From: DATJGF01 sp035495315 | GTDB taxonomy: Bacteria > Verrucomicrobiota > Verrucomicrobiia > Limisphaerales > UBA8199 | Direction: 5' to 3' | Assembly (NCBI GenBank): GCA_035495315.1 | Contig: DATJGF010000142.1 | Location: forward strand, 1 to 64,000 | DNA length: 64,000 bases | Shown: one piece after another, positions 23,771 through 32,146 of the stretch | Layout: each line of letters begins with the position of its first letter | Numbering within the stretch: position 1 is the stretch's first letter | The notes under the pieces: generated by a model | What the model was told of the DNA's origin: nothing | Seen by the model: the letters and a program-made list of their open reading frames with translations, nothing else | Databases searched by the model: none | Made by a program: the position numbers and the translations under genes

Positions 23771-25092
23771 AGTCCGATGGGCGCTTTTGTTTGATGGATG
23801 AGGTCCTCAAAAAGCTTTTCCAGGCTGGTGATCTGCCGGACCGGGTCGTATTGAGTCACCGAGTCCTGCGCGTGCTGCCCCATCCTCCGGGCCAATTCTT
23901 TGTATTGGAGCAACTCTTCTATGCGGGCTGCAAATGCGTCCGTGTCTCTCCAGGGAACCAAGAACCCGTTCTGGCCGTCCTTTAACCACTCCTGAATGCC
24001 GCCAGCGTCGAAGGCGATCACGGGCAATCCGTATCGCATTGCTTCAGGTCCGGCCATGCCGAAGGGCTCGGGCCATAAAGAGCTCATCACGAAAGCACTC
24101 GCCTCGAGGTAAAAAGGTTCCAGTCGATCCGGAGGCACATACCCGTGAAAGCGGACCCTGCTGTTCAAACCCAATCGCCCGCATAATCGCTCACAATGGG
24201 CCTGGTGGTTTCCTGTCCCGACAATGTTGCATCGAAAGTGCGTCTTCACCTTTCGCAGCGCTGCGAGCAATACATCCACCCCCTTGCCACGAATGATCTG
24301 GCCCACGAACAACAGCACATTTTCAGGACCGAAAGAACTGACGTTCTGCCGATCATTGGTTGATCGCACCGGCACACAGATGTCGATCCTCGAGGGATCA
24401 AAACCGTTGCGCGCCAATTCCTGCCTTTGATAATCGGAATAGACCAACAGCCGATCACAACGTTTGGTCAATTGCATGTCCTTTTGACGCTGCGTGTAAC
24501 TGGCCCATTTCACCGGCAGGAGCCCGTCCGGATTGCGAGCCAGCGAGCCCAAACAGGGAAAGGTGCAGTATAGCGACGCAGGACGCCGGCAAATCTGACG
24601 CGTAAAATAGTTATATTTGTACGTTCGCAAGCAGGTCAGCGAATGATCATGAATCATCCGCACCACAGGTTTTTGTGATCCGAGAATCGCGTCGAAAACC
24701 GCTAAATCGCTAAGATGGTGCAAGTAAATCAAGTCTGGCTCAAACCGCTGTATGGCGTGTTGAACCTCAACTTGTGTATCGGCCTGACGGATCCTGAAGC
24801 TTTGGTCGAAAACCTGCCGCCAGTTTTCTTCATTCCTGCCTGTGCCGTGCGCATAGAGCAACGCAATGGAATGGCCGCGCCTTCTCAATTCCTCGGCCGC
24901 CAAATGAATATTCGCCTCTGCGCCCCCAAATTCACCACACCGCTCATGAACAAACAAAAAACGCCTCGAAGGCTTGCTCGTCGCTTCGTTTCGGCGACCC
25001 TCGGATTGTTTCCCCTTGCTTACCGCCTCCACGAAACGCACCTCATCATGCCCCACGCCCGCCTGGGCACTGACACTGCAGTTCAATTCCAT
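23767..25092 (-). CDS. Glycosyltransferase family 4
   Basis: A GT-B enzyme of 441 residues. The N-terminal domain has GEFGGAEANIHLAAEELRRR and the C-terminal nucleotide-binding domain has LLFVGQIIRGKGVDVLLAAL, CERLCGRLGLNSRVRFHGYV and the E-x7-E segment PEPFGMAGPEAMRYGLPVI. About 35 extra residues precede the domain. It should add a sugar to the lipid-linked repeat unit started by the next gene. It overlaps that gene by 4 bp. The upstream GH9 gene ends 235 bp away, so it may have its own promoter or be transcribed with it. Confidence 0.9.
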   Translation of the reverse strand: MELNCSVSAQAGVGHDEVRFVEAVSKGKQSEGRRNEATSKPSRRFLFVHERCGEFGGAEANIHLAAEELRRRGHSIALLYAHGTGRNEENWRQVFDQSFRIRQADTQVEVQHAIQRFEPDLIYLHHLSDLAVFDAILGSQKPVVRMIHDHSLTCLRTYKYNYFTRQICRRPASLYCTFPCLGSLARNPDGLLPVKWASYTQRQKDMQLTKRCDRLLVYSDYQRQELARNGFDPSRIDICVPVRSTNDRQNVSSFGPENVLLFVGQIIRGKGVDVLLAALRKVKTHFRCNIVGTGNHQAHCERLCGRLGLNSRVRFHGYVPPDRLEPFYLEASAFVMSSLWPEPFGMAGPEAMRYGLPVIAFDAGGIQEWLKDGQNGFLVPWRDTDAFAARIEELLQYKELARRMGQHAQDSVTQYDPVRQITSLEKLFEDLIHQTKAPIGL

Positions 25093-25327
25093 GTTTGTTT
25101 TACCGCGAAGGACCCTAAGCCCCCTCCTCTTGACCTAAAAGTGGGTGAAGACAGCAAAGGTCAATACACGTGCACCCCAACCAAGATCTTCTGGCTCAGG
25201 ATGTGCCAAAGAACCCGCACACACGAAATGCCCAGAGATGAAAATCCACGGAGCCATTTCGCAAATAGAGTTCATTGGGGTCTGCGTTTTGTGCCACTCG
25301 TAAGGGCCCCTTCGAACGTTTTCGGTA

Positions 25328-28060
25328 TTAACGAGGGAGGGCTTGGTGGCCATCGCTTTTGGCGGTGGGCGGGGCATCACTCACTCCAAATGCGCGACGC
25401 CCATCCGGCAATTGAGCTTCGGCTTCGATCCACCTTGACTGGTTCGAAGCTGAATCAACCGCGAAGGTTTGTCCAAAAGCGGGCTCGCGGCCCTCAGTTT
25501 CCCACACGATGCGAGCCGATGTCAGATTCAATCCAGGGCTTTCGAGATGCGCAACAACGCGATTTTGAGAACCGGTGCTGGCGAGAGATTCAACAATTTT
25601 TGCCGGAACAGGTTTCCATTCCTGCCGTTTGAGCGGACCGCTGGCCATCAACCAGGCTAAGTATCCCAACGCTCTAGCCTGGTTCACGATGACAAACTCC
25701 TGGGTTAAATTGAATGCGTCGCCCCACCGATCATAAAAAGGATAAGGCGCACTTTGACCGTCCGGTGGGAAACTGAGTGCCTCGGGTTCCTTTTGATACA
25801 CATTATTCCAGCCAAACCCGGCCTGAACATTGCCCAGTGGAATGCCTGTCGGAGGCAGAACTCGCCGATCGTTTTGAGCGTACTGATGAACAATTTCGCG
25901 TTGTCGATGCCAGCCCAAACCGGTCAGATAAGTCACATTGACTGGGTTGCAGCCTTCCTCGTAATTCAAATTGCTGATCAAGGCTTCCTTCATTTTGGCA
26001 CGTGGGTCTTTGCTGATCGGATAATCGAGCTGGCAAGCGACTACCAGATCGAAAGCGGCATCGCTCGAGAAGTACCAGCCGGCGTTGAGAAACTTCTTTG
26101 CCTCCTCCGGAAAGCTGGTGCCGTAGGCGCTGTCCTGGGCCCGTCGGAGTTGATCGGCGCCGGCCTCAGCGATTTCGTTTTGGCAAGCCTCAACCAGCAG
26201 CGGATTGAGCTGTCCGGGTTGCATTCTGCCGGTCTTGCTGGCGAAGGCGTAACTCCGAACCGCGCAGCCATACGCATCAAACAAGCGCCACCAACCCCAT
26301 CGCCGCGTGGCCGGGTCAGAAGGATTGAGCCACTCGATCAACCGTTTGTGACATTCCGGATCACCGGTGGCGAGGTAAACTTCGCAGGCGGCCCACGCCA
26401 ACTCGTCGTCATGGATGAACTCATCTCCATAGTGCGTGATTTTTTGATAAGCGCCGTCTTTTCCGAATTTCTCAAGCGCGTGTTGGAGAAACGACCAGCC
26501 CTTCCTGGCTTTCTGCAGATACTGCGCGGCGGCTTCCGGAAACTGCTGTTTGAATGCCGGTGAGGAAGCGCATTGGGCGAGGGCTGCCGTTGCCGCGGCG
26601 GTAGCGGAGGTCGTTTTTGGAAAAACGACCTGCGGGTCCCCATGATCGGGCGTTACGTCGCCTTCGTACTCGCGGTTAAGCGGGTAAACCAGGAAATAAA
26701 ACCCGCCATCATGGTCCTGCATTTTGGCTAGAAAATCGGCTTCCCACTTCGCCTCTTGAAGCACATCACTCTTGCCGTCATCGCTTTCGGGCAAGCCGAG
26801 ATTATCGAGATCCTTCACGCCCGGAAAGGCGTCCACAGCGAATACCAAATGATGTATAAAGGCAGCGCTATTGATGGTGTATTTGCTGTAGTCACCGGCG
26901 TCATGATGTCCCCCGTGGACATCGACCGGTCCATGGTTCAGAAACGGGTAAAGTGAGGCATCGACATTCTTCAACTGGGGCGCCGTATGCCGGGAATTGG
27001 ATTTATAATCCTCGGTCATCCTGGCAAGGCAGTCATTCACGAATTGGAATTTGTGTGCCAGGGTTGGGACTTCTGCCGGGACGGTATGGCAAGGCGCATG
27101 CGTAAAGCGCGTGAACGGGAGGGCATTATCTGTGCCGCACCGTTGATGATAAATTCCCAGCGCACAAGTCCGCACGAAGGCTCCCGCGACAGCATCATCA
27201 ATGAAAAACGAAAATGATTTTCCCAGCCCAGGAACTTCCACCCAATACTGTCCCGGGGTTCGTAGTTCCGTAAAATCAGCCTGCAAAACCTGCTGGTAAC
27301 ATTCGAATGGAAAGCCACGATCCCGGCGCGAAATCAGCTTTCCTTGAAACTTCATCGAATGAGACTGCGCATCAACGATTTTGAACGTCAATTCGGAACC
27401 GCCCTTTTGGTTTGTGTCGGCTCCGAGCGCCTCTGCTAACTGTAATTCTCCCAAGCTTCCGAGGTAATAGCCGACCATAGCCTGCTTTGGGAGCTCGGGA
27501 AGATACCCGGTTTGATTGACATGGATAGCAGGTGTCCAACGTTCCGCATCGGCTTGGACCAAAAACTGTGTGTTAGGAGGCCAAAGTTTGTGGCTTGGGT
27601 TCGTAACCTCCACCGTTTGGCCGATGGGAATGGGATGTTCCATCATCAGATATAGAACGTTCGCCACCCGCAGATCCCAGTGCTTGAACGGCGCATACAG
27701 CACTCGCCTTTTGAATCCAACCGCTTTCACCGGAAAGACCTTTTTTTGGCTTGTGACTGTGAACTCTTGCGGGGAAGGTAGGGCGCACTTGCCATTTTCG
27801 TCGACAAAATCCCAACCCGGGACCCGGGCCGGGGCCGCTTTCTTTTCGACAATGTAATTTAACTCTAATACACGCGGGGCTATCAACCGCAGTTGATAGG
27901 AACCTGGAGCCGGCATCAGAAGAGGGTTTTCGTCTGAAATTCGAAGATCGGTGGCACCCGTGCTCGATACAGACAATAAACCGATAATCAAAGCTGCAGC
28001 TGAGCGTATGATTAAATGCTGAAACAGCGCCCTGCCAGTTAAGCCGCATGTCCCGTCCAT
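25328..28060 (-). CDS. Glycoside hydrolase family 9 protein
   Basis: A secreted protein (signal or membrane helix about 15-37) with an N-terminal beta domain, a CelD_N-like Ig domain (about 175-290, beginning AIHVNQTGYLPE) and an (alpha/alpha)6 GH9 catalytic domain (about 290-845). The GH9 nucleophile/base motif GGHHDAGDYSKY is intact (D387 and D390), and the acid Glu region is DAFNLTQEFVIVNQ. Conserved SSDAAFDLVVA and NYEEGCNPVNVTYLTGLG also appear. GH9 enzymes cut beta-1,4-glucans or act as exo-glucosaminidases. Encoded beside exopolysaccharide genes, it may process the cell's own glucan rather than plant cellulose. About 65 residues of beta tail follow. Confidence 0.92.
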   Translation of the reverse strand: MDGTCGLTGRALFQHLIIRSAAALIIGLLSVSSTGATDLRISDENPLLMPAPGSYQLRLIAPRVLELNYIVEKKAAPARVPGWDFVDENGKCALPSPQEFTVTSQKKVFPVKAVGFKRRVLYAPFKHWDLRVANVLYLMMEHPIPIGQTVEVTNPSHKLWPPNTQFLVQADAERWTPAIHVNQTGYLPELPKQAMVGYYLGSLGELQLAEALGADTNQKGGSELTFKIVDAQSHSMKFQGKLISRRDRGFPFECYQQVLQADFTELRTPGQYWVEVPGLGKSFSFFIDDAVAGAFVRTCALGIYHQRCGTDNALPFTRFTHAPCHTVPAEVPTLAHKFQFVNDCLARMTEDYKSNSRHTAPQLKNVDASLYPFLNHGPVDVHGGHHDAGDYSKYTINSAAFIHHLVFAVDAFPGVKDLDNLGLPESDDGKSDVLQEAKWEADFLAKMQDHDGGFYFLVYPLNREYEGDVTPDHGDPQVVFPKTTSATAAATAALAQCASSPAFKQQFPEAAAQYLQKARKGWSFLQHALEKFGKDGAYQKITHYGDEFIHDDELAWAACEVYLATGDPECHKRLIEWLNPSDPATRRWGWWRLFDAYGCAVRSYAFASKTGRMQPGQLNPLLVEACQNEIAEAGADQLRRAQDSAYGTSFPEEAKKFLNAGWYFSSDAAFDLVVACQLDYPISKDPRAKMKEALISNLNYEEGCNPVNVTYLTGLGWHRQREIVHQYAQNDRRVLPPTGIPLGNVQAGFGWNNVYQKEPEALSFPPDGQSAPYPFYDRWGDAFNLTQEFVIVNQARALGYLAWLMASGPLKRQEWKPVPAKIVESLASTGSQNRVVAHLESPGLNLTSARIVWETEGREPAFGQTFAVDSASNQSRWIEAEAQLPDGRRAFGVSDAPPTAKSDGHQALPR

Positions 28061-28241
28061 AGCGACTAATAATGGCGCAGCATGGCTGTTAAGTCCAACG
28101 ACCGGCCTTTCACCGGGCGGGCAAGGACCCGCAGAACATTTTTGGATTGGCCCGAATCTATGTCGCTCGGTAGGGAAAGACCCTAGCGAACAGTACCCAG
28201 CAAATTCTCGTCAAAAAACATGGCTTGAAGTCACAAATGGC

Positions 28242-28266
28242 GTTAAATTCGACGGTTGAATTTAAC
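28242..28266. promoter_or_regulatory. 25-bp near-perfect dyad directly before a response regulator gene
   Basis: GTTAAATTCGAC and GTTGAATTTAAC flank a central G and are complementary at 11 of 12 positions. It ends one base before the ribosome-binding sequence GAGGAAGG (28268-28275). With almost no unpaired centre it looks like a DNA operator for a dimeric regulator rather than an RNA hairpin, though blocking of the ribosome site is possible. Confidence 0.5.
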
Positions 28267-28280
28267 CGAGGAAGGCTTTT

Positions 28281-28958
28281 ATGCAGAAGATACGAGTTGT
28301 TTTGGCTGACGATCACACAGTAGTTCGGCAAGGTCTGCGTGCCTTGCTGATGAGCGAGGAGGATATTGATATTGTAGGAGAAGCGGAAAATGGGCGGCAG
28401 GCGTTTCAACTCGTGAAAAAGCTGCTACCCGACGTCGCAATCATTGATATAGCAATGCCTGTCCTCAATGGGTTGGAGGCGACTCGCCAGATTACCCGCT
28501 CGGTTCCCGCCACCAAAGTGCTTATTCTTTCCTCGTATAGTGACGACGAATACGTGCAGCAACTCACCGAAGCGGGCGCGGCTGGATACCTCGTCAAGCA
28601 AACGGCTGCCACCGATCTGCTGAAGGCCATCCGCGAAGCTCATAAAGGAAACGCGTTCTTCAGTCCCGCTATTGCCAAACGACTGCGCGACCAGTGCCGG
28701 GAATCCTTCGTCACCGGGCAGCCGGTTAAGCGCCGCAGTGATTACTTGACCACGCGGGAAGCGGAGGTGTTGCAACTGATCGCTGAAGGCCGCGCCAATA
28801 AACAAATCGCGGCTGAGCTTTGCATCAGCATAAAAACTGTTGAAAAACACCGCCAGCAAGTGATGAACAAACTCGGCATTCACGATGTCGCTGGCCTGAC
28901 CCGGCATGCGATTTCAAAGGGTATTATTGAAAGCAATACCGGCCTAAGGAGCCTCTAA
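28281..28958 (+). CDS. NarL/FixJ-type LuxR-family response regulator
   Basis: 225 residues. The receiver domain has the acidic pair (VVLADDHTVVRQGLRALL), phosphoacceptor Asp in DVAIIDIAMPVLNGLEAT, a Ser/Thr switch (LILSSYSDDEY) and the conserved Lys (GYLVKQTA). The C-terminal LuxR HTH is LTTREAEVLQLIAEGRANKQ with KTVEKHRQQVMNKLGI. A strong ribosome site (GGAAGG, 5 bases before ATG) supports the start. No histidine kinase is encoded nearby, so it is an orphan regulator. The dyad immediately upstream suggests autoregulation. The GH9 gene is divergent, 220 bp away. Confidence 0.95.
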   Translation: MQKIRVVLADDHTVVRQGLRALLMSEEDIDIVGEAENGRQAFQLVKKLLPDVAIIDIAMPVLNGLEATRQITRSVPATKVLILSSYSDDEYVQQLTEAGAAGYLVKQTAATDLLKAIREAHKGNAFFSPAIAKRLRDQCRESFVTGQPVKRRSDYLTTREAEVLQLIAEGRANKQIAAELCISIKTVEKHRQQVMNKLGIHDVAGLTRHAISKGIIESNTGLRSL

Positions 28959-29083
28959 TGGGCTGAATCGGGTAAGCTGGATTTTCTACATTATTTCGTT
29001 CTCAGTGATTTTTCGGTTGCCTGGCTCGGTCGGTTGGGTCCAAAACCCCATAGCAACGGAACTCTTCGAGCTTATGGTGCATC

Positions 29084-29242
29084 ATGGGTTTAGGAGCAGT
29101 TTTGATCGTTCTGTTAGCGCTCGCGTTGATTGGGGTGCTGCCCACTTGGGGCTATAGCACCTCTTGGGGCTACGCCCCGGGAGGCATTGTCGGTTTGTTG
29201 TTGGTGATCGTAATCGTGCTTGCTCTTGTGGGCAGGATTTGA
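29084..29242 (+). CDS. DUF3309 small membrane protein
   Basis: A 52-residue protein: MGLGAVLIVLLALALIGVLP, TWGYSTSWGYAPGG, then a second hydrophobic helix ending LVGRI. This layout (two helices around an LPTWxYSxxWGYxPxGG centre) is characteristic of the DUF3309 family. It should sit in the cytoplasmic membrane as a helical hairpin. Function is unknown; the family is often seen near stress-response genes, which fits the response regulator before it and the PRC-barrel gene after it. No clear ribosome site beyond a GAG is seen. Confidence 0.85.
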   Translation: MGLGAVLIVLLALALIGVLPTWGYSTSWGYAPGGIVGLLLVIVIVLALVGRI

Positions 29243-29551
29243 CCGGGTTTGCACATGCCTTGCTCGTTGGGTGTTCACCAGGTCAATGATCCCAAAGTCA
29301 TCGAGGGCGAACGTCGCTTAACCACTTTTTGTGGCTGTTGAAGAAAGCGAGAGTTAAACCATCTCCCCCGGGCTTTATTTCCGCGAGGGGTCGTATACCC
29401 CATAGCATTAGGGGTGTTTTGTCCGATATTCGGTACGGGAGTTAATGAGCCAGTACTGGGTGGAAACCAGGCTACTCGTGACGACCGCGTGAAAAAGACA
29501 ATCGTTCTAAAGTTTGAACCACCCTGTCACTTACCAAAAAAGAGAAAAGCT
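29243..29551. other. Non-coding region before the PRC-barrel gene
   Basis: No supported gene is seen. The stretch holds several short symmetric words: an imperfect ACCCC...GGGGT dyad at 29397-29415 and CCGATATTCGG at 29423-29433, which could be regulatory sites for the PRC-barrel gene. The frame of that gene extends back to 29414 but reads through these elements without a signal peptide, so I treat it as leader. Confidence 0.4.
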
Positions 29552-30382
29552 ATGAAAACACTAACACGTTTCTATCTGTGGACGGCGCTTGCCGTAGGGG
29601 TCGCATTCTCAGCCATCAACGCTGTGGGCCAGCAATCCCCAACCGGACTAGGTCAACCTGCGTTAGCAAACAAAGTTTTTGGGCATCAGGTGATGAGTTC
29701 TGATGGGCAGAAGGTGGGGAACCTGAATAATTTGGTCATTGACCTCGAGTCGGGTCGTATTCTTTACGGAGTGATTGGCACCGGTAGTGAGCGGGTTGGA
29801 GTAGCTCCGCAAATTTTTACGCAGACTCTCCCTTCAGGCAACGAACTGCGAGTAAATGTTGCGAAACAGAAGATCGACGGCGCTCCTAAGTTCGGGCCTT
29901 TTGATAAAACCGAACAGCTGGGACAGGCATCTTACGTTGATCAGGTCTATTCGTATTTTGGCCAAACCCCGTGGTGGCAAGGAAACACGGCGGCCAACGT
30001 CGGTTCGTTCCATAATGTTCACAAAGCGAGTCAATTAACGGGGATGGAGGTTCAGAATGTTAACAACGCGAAAATTGGAAAAATTGAAGGCCTTGCGGTC
30101 GATCTTCCTTCAGGGCGTGTCGTTTATGTCATCCTGGCGCCAGATTCATCTCTAAACCTCGCGCAGAATCGTTACCTCCTGCCTCCTCAGGCAGTCACCT
30201 TAAGTCCAGACCATAACCACTTGGTCACGGGCATTTCCAATGACCAACTTACTAATGCGCCGCACTTTACTCAAAACAGCCCGCCAAACCTTTCTGATAT
30301 GACGCTTGCGTCACAGATTTATCAATATTACGGCAAACAACTATGGTTTAATACTGCCGGCACGCAGCCGACAGGTCGTTAA
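29552..30382 (+). CDS. Secreted protein with two PRC-barrel domains
   Basis: ATG 29552 is chosen because it follows AGAGAAAAG and begins a clean signal peptide (MKTLTRFYLWTALAVGVAFS); the frame is open further upstream. Two homologous PRC-barrel domains follow: GHQVMSSDGQKVGNLNNLVI / DLESGRILYGVIG and TGMEVQNVNNAKIGKIEGLA / DLPSGRVVYVILA. Each is followed by a short segment with an APKFG/APHFT word and a YVDQVYSYFG / LASQIYQYYG helix. The role is unknown; PRC-barrels bind partners or RNA, and exported ones are common in stress loci of soil bacteria. A strong terminator follows (30423-30453). Confidence 0.85.
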   Translation: MKTLTRFYLWTALAVGVAFSAINAVGQQSPTGLGQPALANKVFGHQVMSSDGQKVGNLNNLVIDLESGRILYGVIGTGSERVGVAPQIFTQTLPSGNELRVNVAKQKIDGAPKFGPFDKTEQLGQASYVDQVYSYFGQTPWWQGNTAANVGSFHNVHKASQLTGMEVQNVNNAKIGKIEGLAVDLPSGRVVYVILAPDSSLNLAQNRYLLPPQAVTLSPDHNHLVTGISNDQLTNAPHFTQNSPPNLSDMTLASQIYQYYGKQLWFNTAGTQPTGR

Positions 30383-30422
30383 GCACTGCTCACCCGGACC
30401 GCGCAACGGTTCGCAAGTAAAG

Positions 30423-30453
30423 GCGGTGATGGGTCATCCCATCGCCGCTTTTT
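30423..30453 (+). terminator. Rho-independent terminator after the PRC-barrel gene
   Basis: An 11-bp stem (GCGGTGATGGG / CCCATCGCCGC, one G-T pair) closes a TCAT loop and is followed by TTTTT at 30449-30453. The next gene starts within two to eight bases, so its expression must come from a promoter upstream or within this hairpin, or from read-through. Confidence 0.85.
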
Positions 30454-30454
30454 A

Positions 30455-31444
30455 GTGATCATGCTTAAGCCTGAGTCTGCAGAAGTAATTGTCGTCGGCG
30501 GCGGTCTGGCGGGCCTCTCAGCTGCTATTTATCTGGGTCGCGCCAAGCGCCCGACACTGGTAATCGATGCAGGCAAATCGATGGCGCGATGGGAACCGGA
30601 TGTTCAAAATTACTTGGGGTTCCCCAAGGGCATCAGTGGAACAAAACTGATTGAGCGCGCGCGCAAGCAAGCCCGCTTGTACGGAGTCCGATTTCGACGA
30701 GACCAAATCTCCTGGGCGCGTGTCCGCAAGGACCGATTCAGTCTTCGTGGCAGTCAGACGTTTTACACCTGTCGACGGCTATTGTTGGCGACTGGCATTT
30801 TCCACCTGCCACCCGAGATTCCCGGGGTCAAGGCCTGCCTTGGCCATAGTCTCTTTTTTTGCAAAGACTGCGATGGTTACCGTCTGCAAGGACAAAGAAT
30901 TGCCATTTATGGCTGGACAGGCGAAGCCGTAGAGTATGCGCTAGCGATGCTAGTCTATTCCGACCAGGTCGTAATTGTGACTGACGGCCGAGTCCGCCGT
31001 TGGAGCGCTCAATCTGCGCGGTGGATTCGCGAATATCAGATCCCTGTCTACCAGGAGCCCGTCAAGCGACTGCGCAGAAAAGGCAGCCAGATTCTTGCCT
31101 TGGAGTTCGAGAACGGGCGCAACCTTCCTCTTGAGGCCCTTTTTACCACCCGAGGTGACATTTACTTCAATGACCTGGCCAAACATCTTGGCGCTAAAGT
31201 GAATGCCAATGGGGAGGTTGTGGTGGACCTCGAAATGCAAACCACCGTGCGAGGGCTTTACGCCGCAGGGTGTGTGACGCCGGCGAATTGCCAGATGATC
31301 ATCGCTGCTGGCCAGGGAGCAGTTGCCGCCCAGGCTATCAATCGCGACCTTTTCCGGAAAAGCCTCGCTACCCATTCTCTTCGCCGCTTTCGCCGCCGCC
31401 GCCAATTGCGCCACAGAAAACAAAGAGCTCCCGTTGTGGTTTAA
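30455..31444 (+). CDS. Thioredoxin-reductase-like FAD oxidoreductase, atypical
   Basis: The N-terminal FAD motif VVGGGLAGLSAAIYLGRA and the ATGIFHLPPEIPGV segment are standard. The redox CXXC is present as CKDCDGYR. Two usual features are missing: the NADPH-binding GGGDSA loop is replaced by YGWTGEAVEYA, and the second FAD motif AAGD reads AAGC. The C-terminus is an unusually basic tail (RRFRRRRQLRHRKQR). GTG 30455 or ATG 30461 may start it; neither has a clear ribosome site because a terminator lies immediately upstream. It may use another electron donor; the substrate is unknown. Confidence 0.8.
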   Translation: MIMLKPESAEVIVVGGGLAGLSAAIYLGRAKRPTLVIDAGKSMARWEPDVQNYLGFPKGISGTKLIERARKQARLYGVRFRRDQISWARVRKDRFSLRGSQTFYTCRRLLLATGIFHLPPEIPGVKACLGHSLFFCKDCDGYRLQGQRIAIYGWTGEAVEYALAMLVYSDQVVIVTDGRVRRWSAQSARWIREYQIPVYQEPVKRLRRKGSQILALEFENGRNLPLEALFTTRGDIYFNDLAKHLGAKVNANGEVVVDLEMQTTVRGLYAAGCVTPANCQMIIAAGQGAVAAQAINRDLFRKSLATHSLRRFRRRRQLRHRKQRAPVVV

Positions 31445-31469
31445 TCGAAATTCTCGTTAACGCGGCTGA

Positions 31470-32087
31470 TTACGGCTCTAAAGCGCCGAGTGCCTTCTCC
31501 AGCAAAACTCTCTGCTTTTCGTTATAAGCAAGCTCTTTTGCATGGATTCGGCCTGCCGGCGTCATTTTGTTCCAGGATTTTTGTAAAGCATTGATCATTT
31601 TGTGCTCGCTGGTTTTTTCGGCAAGTGCGGCGAATTGGTATTGCAGAAAAACCAGGCAAAGGGCGTCTTCAAGCACTCGCCCCTCAGGATCGTTCGGGAA
31701 ATTCTTCTTTAGATTGAGTGCTTGCACCCGGCTGATTACCGCATTGGGGTAGCCAGTGTCGCGCAGGATTTCACCTGCTTTTTTGGCATGGAATTTCTTA
31801 AGTTCTTCTCGCCATTGCAAATACCCTGCTCTGGTCATGGGAAAGGATTCGCGCGGAATAATCCATCGGCAGAGATGCTGGCAGCGCGCGGCCAAACGCA
31901 ATTCCTCGCCAGCATTTGGACACAGTCGTAAGACCCAATCGCTTAAACGCTTCGCATATAAAAGCTCTCGCGCGTGGTGCAGGCCATTCTCCTCCTCCAC
32001 ATTGGGATCACAATTGTTCTCCGCGTCGAATCGGCGCAGTGCTTCCTCAAAGCGTTGCGAGTTCAGTGGAAAAAATTCGTCGGGCAT
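31470..32087 (-). CDS. DUF4202 family protein
   Basis: A 205-residue, fully soluble helical protein matching DUF4202: FEEALRRFDAENNCDPN, then HARELLYAKRLSDWVLRL, ELRLAARCQHLCRWIIPRES and TRAGYLQWREELKKFHA. A later LEDALCLVFLQYQFAALAEK segment is also typical. The conserved His and Asp residues suggest an HD-like metal site, but this is inference. It is convergent with the flavoprotein (25 bp apart) and divergent from the ClpX-like gene, with a 59-bp shared promoter region. The role is unknown. Confidence 0.85.
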   Translation of the reverse strand: MPDEFFPLNSQRFEEALRRFDAENNCDPNVEEENGLHHARELLYAKRLSDWVLRLCPNAGEELRLAARCQHLCRWIIPRESFPMTRAGYLQWREELKKFHAKKAGEILRDTGYPNAVISRVQALNLKKNFPNDPEGRVLEDALCLVFLQYQFAALAEKTSEHKMINALQKSWNKMTPAGRIHAKELAYNEKQRVLLEKALGALEP

Positions 32088-32146
32088 CCGTCTGGCCTTA
32101 TGTCAAAAGTGCAGTATGGTAGCAAGAGAGTTTATCGAGAGGAACC

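Noticed and set aside
25754..26563. 269-codon plus-strand frame inside the GH9 region
   Set aside because: Antisense to the GH9 catalytic domain and without family resemblance.
29414..29551. Upstream extension of the PRC-barrel gene
   Set aside because: It reads through symmetric regulatory-looking words, and the signal peptide starts only at the ATG at 29552, which has a ribosome site.
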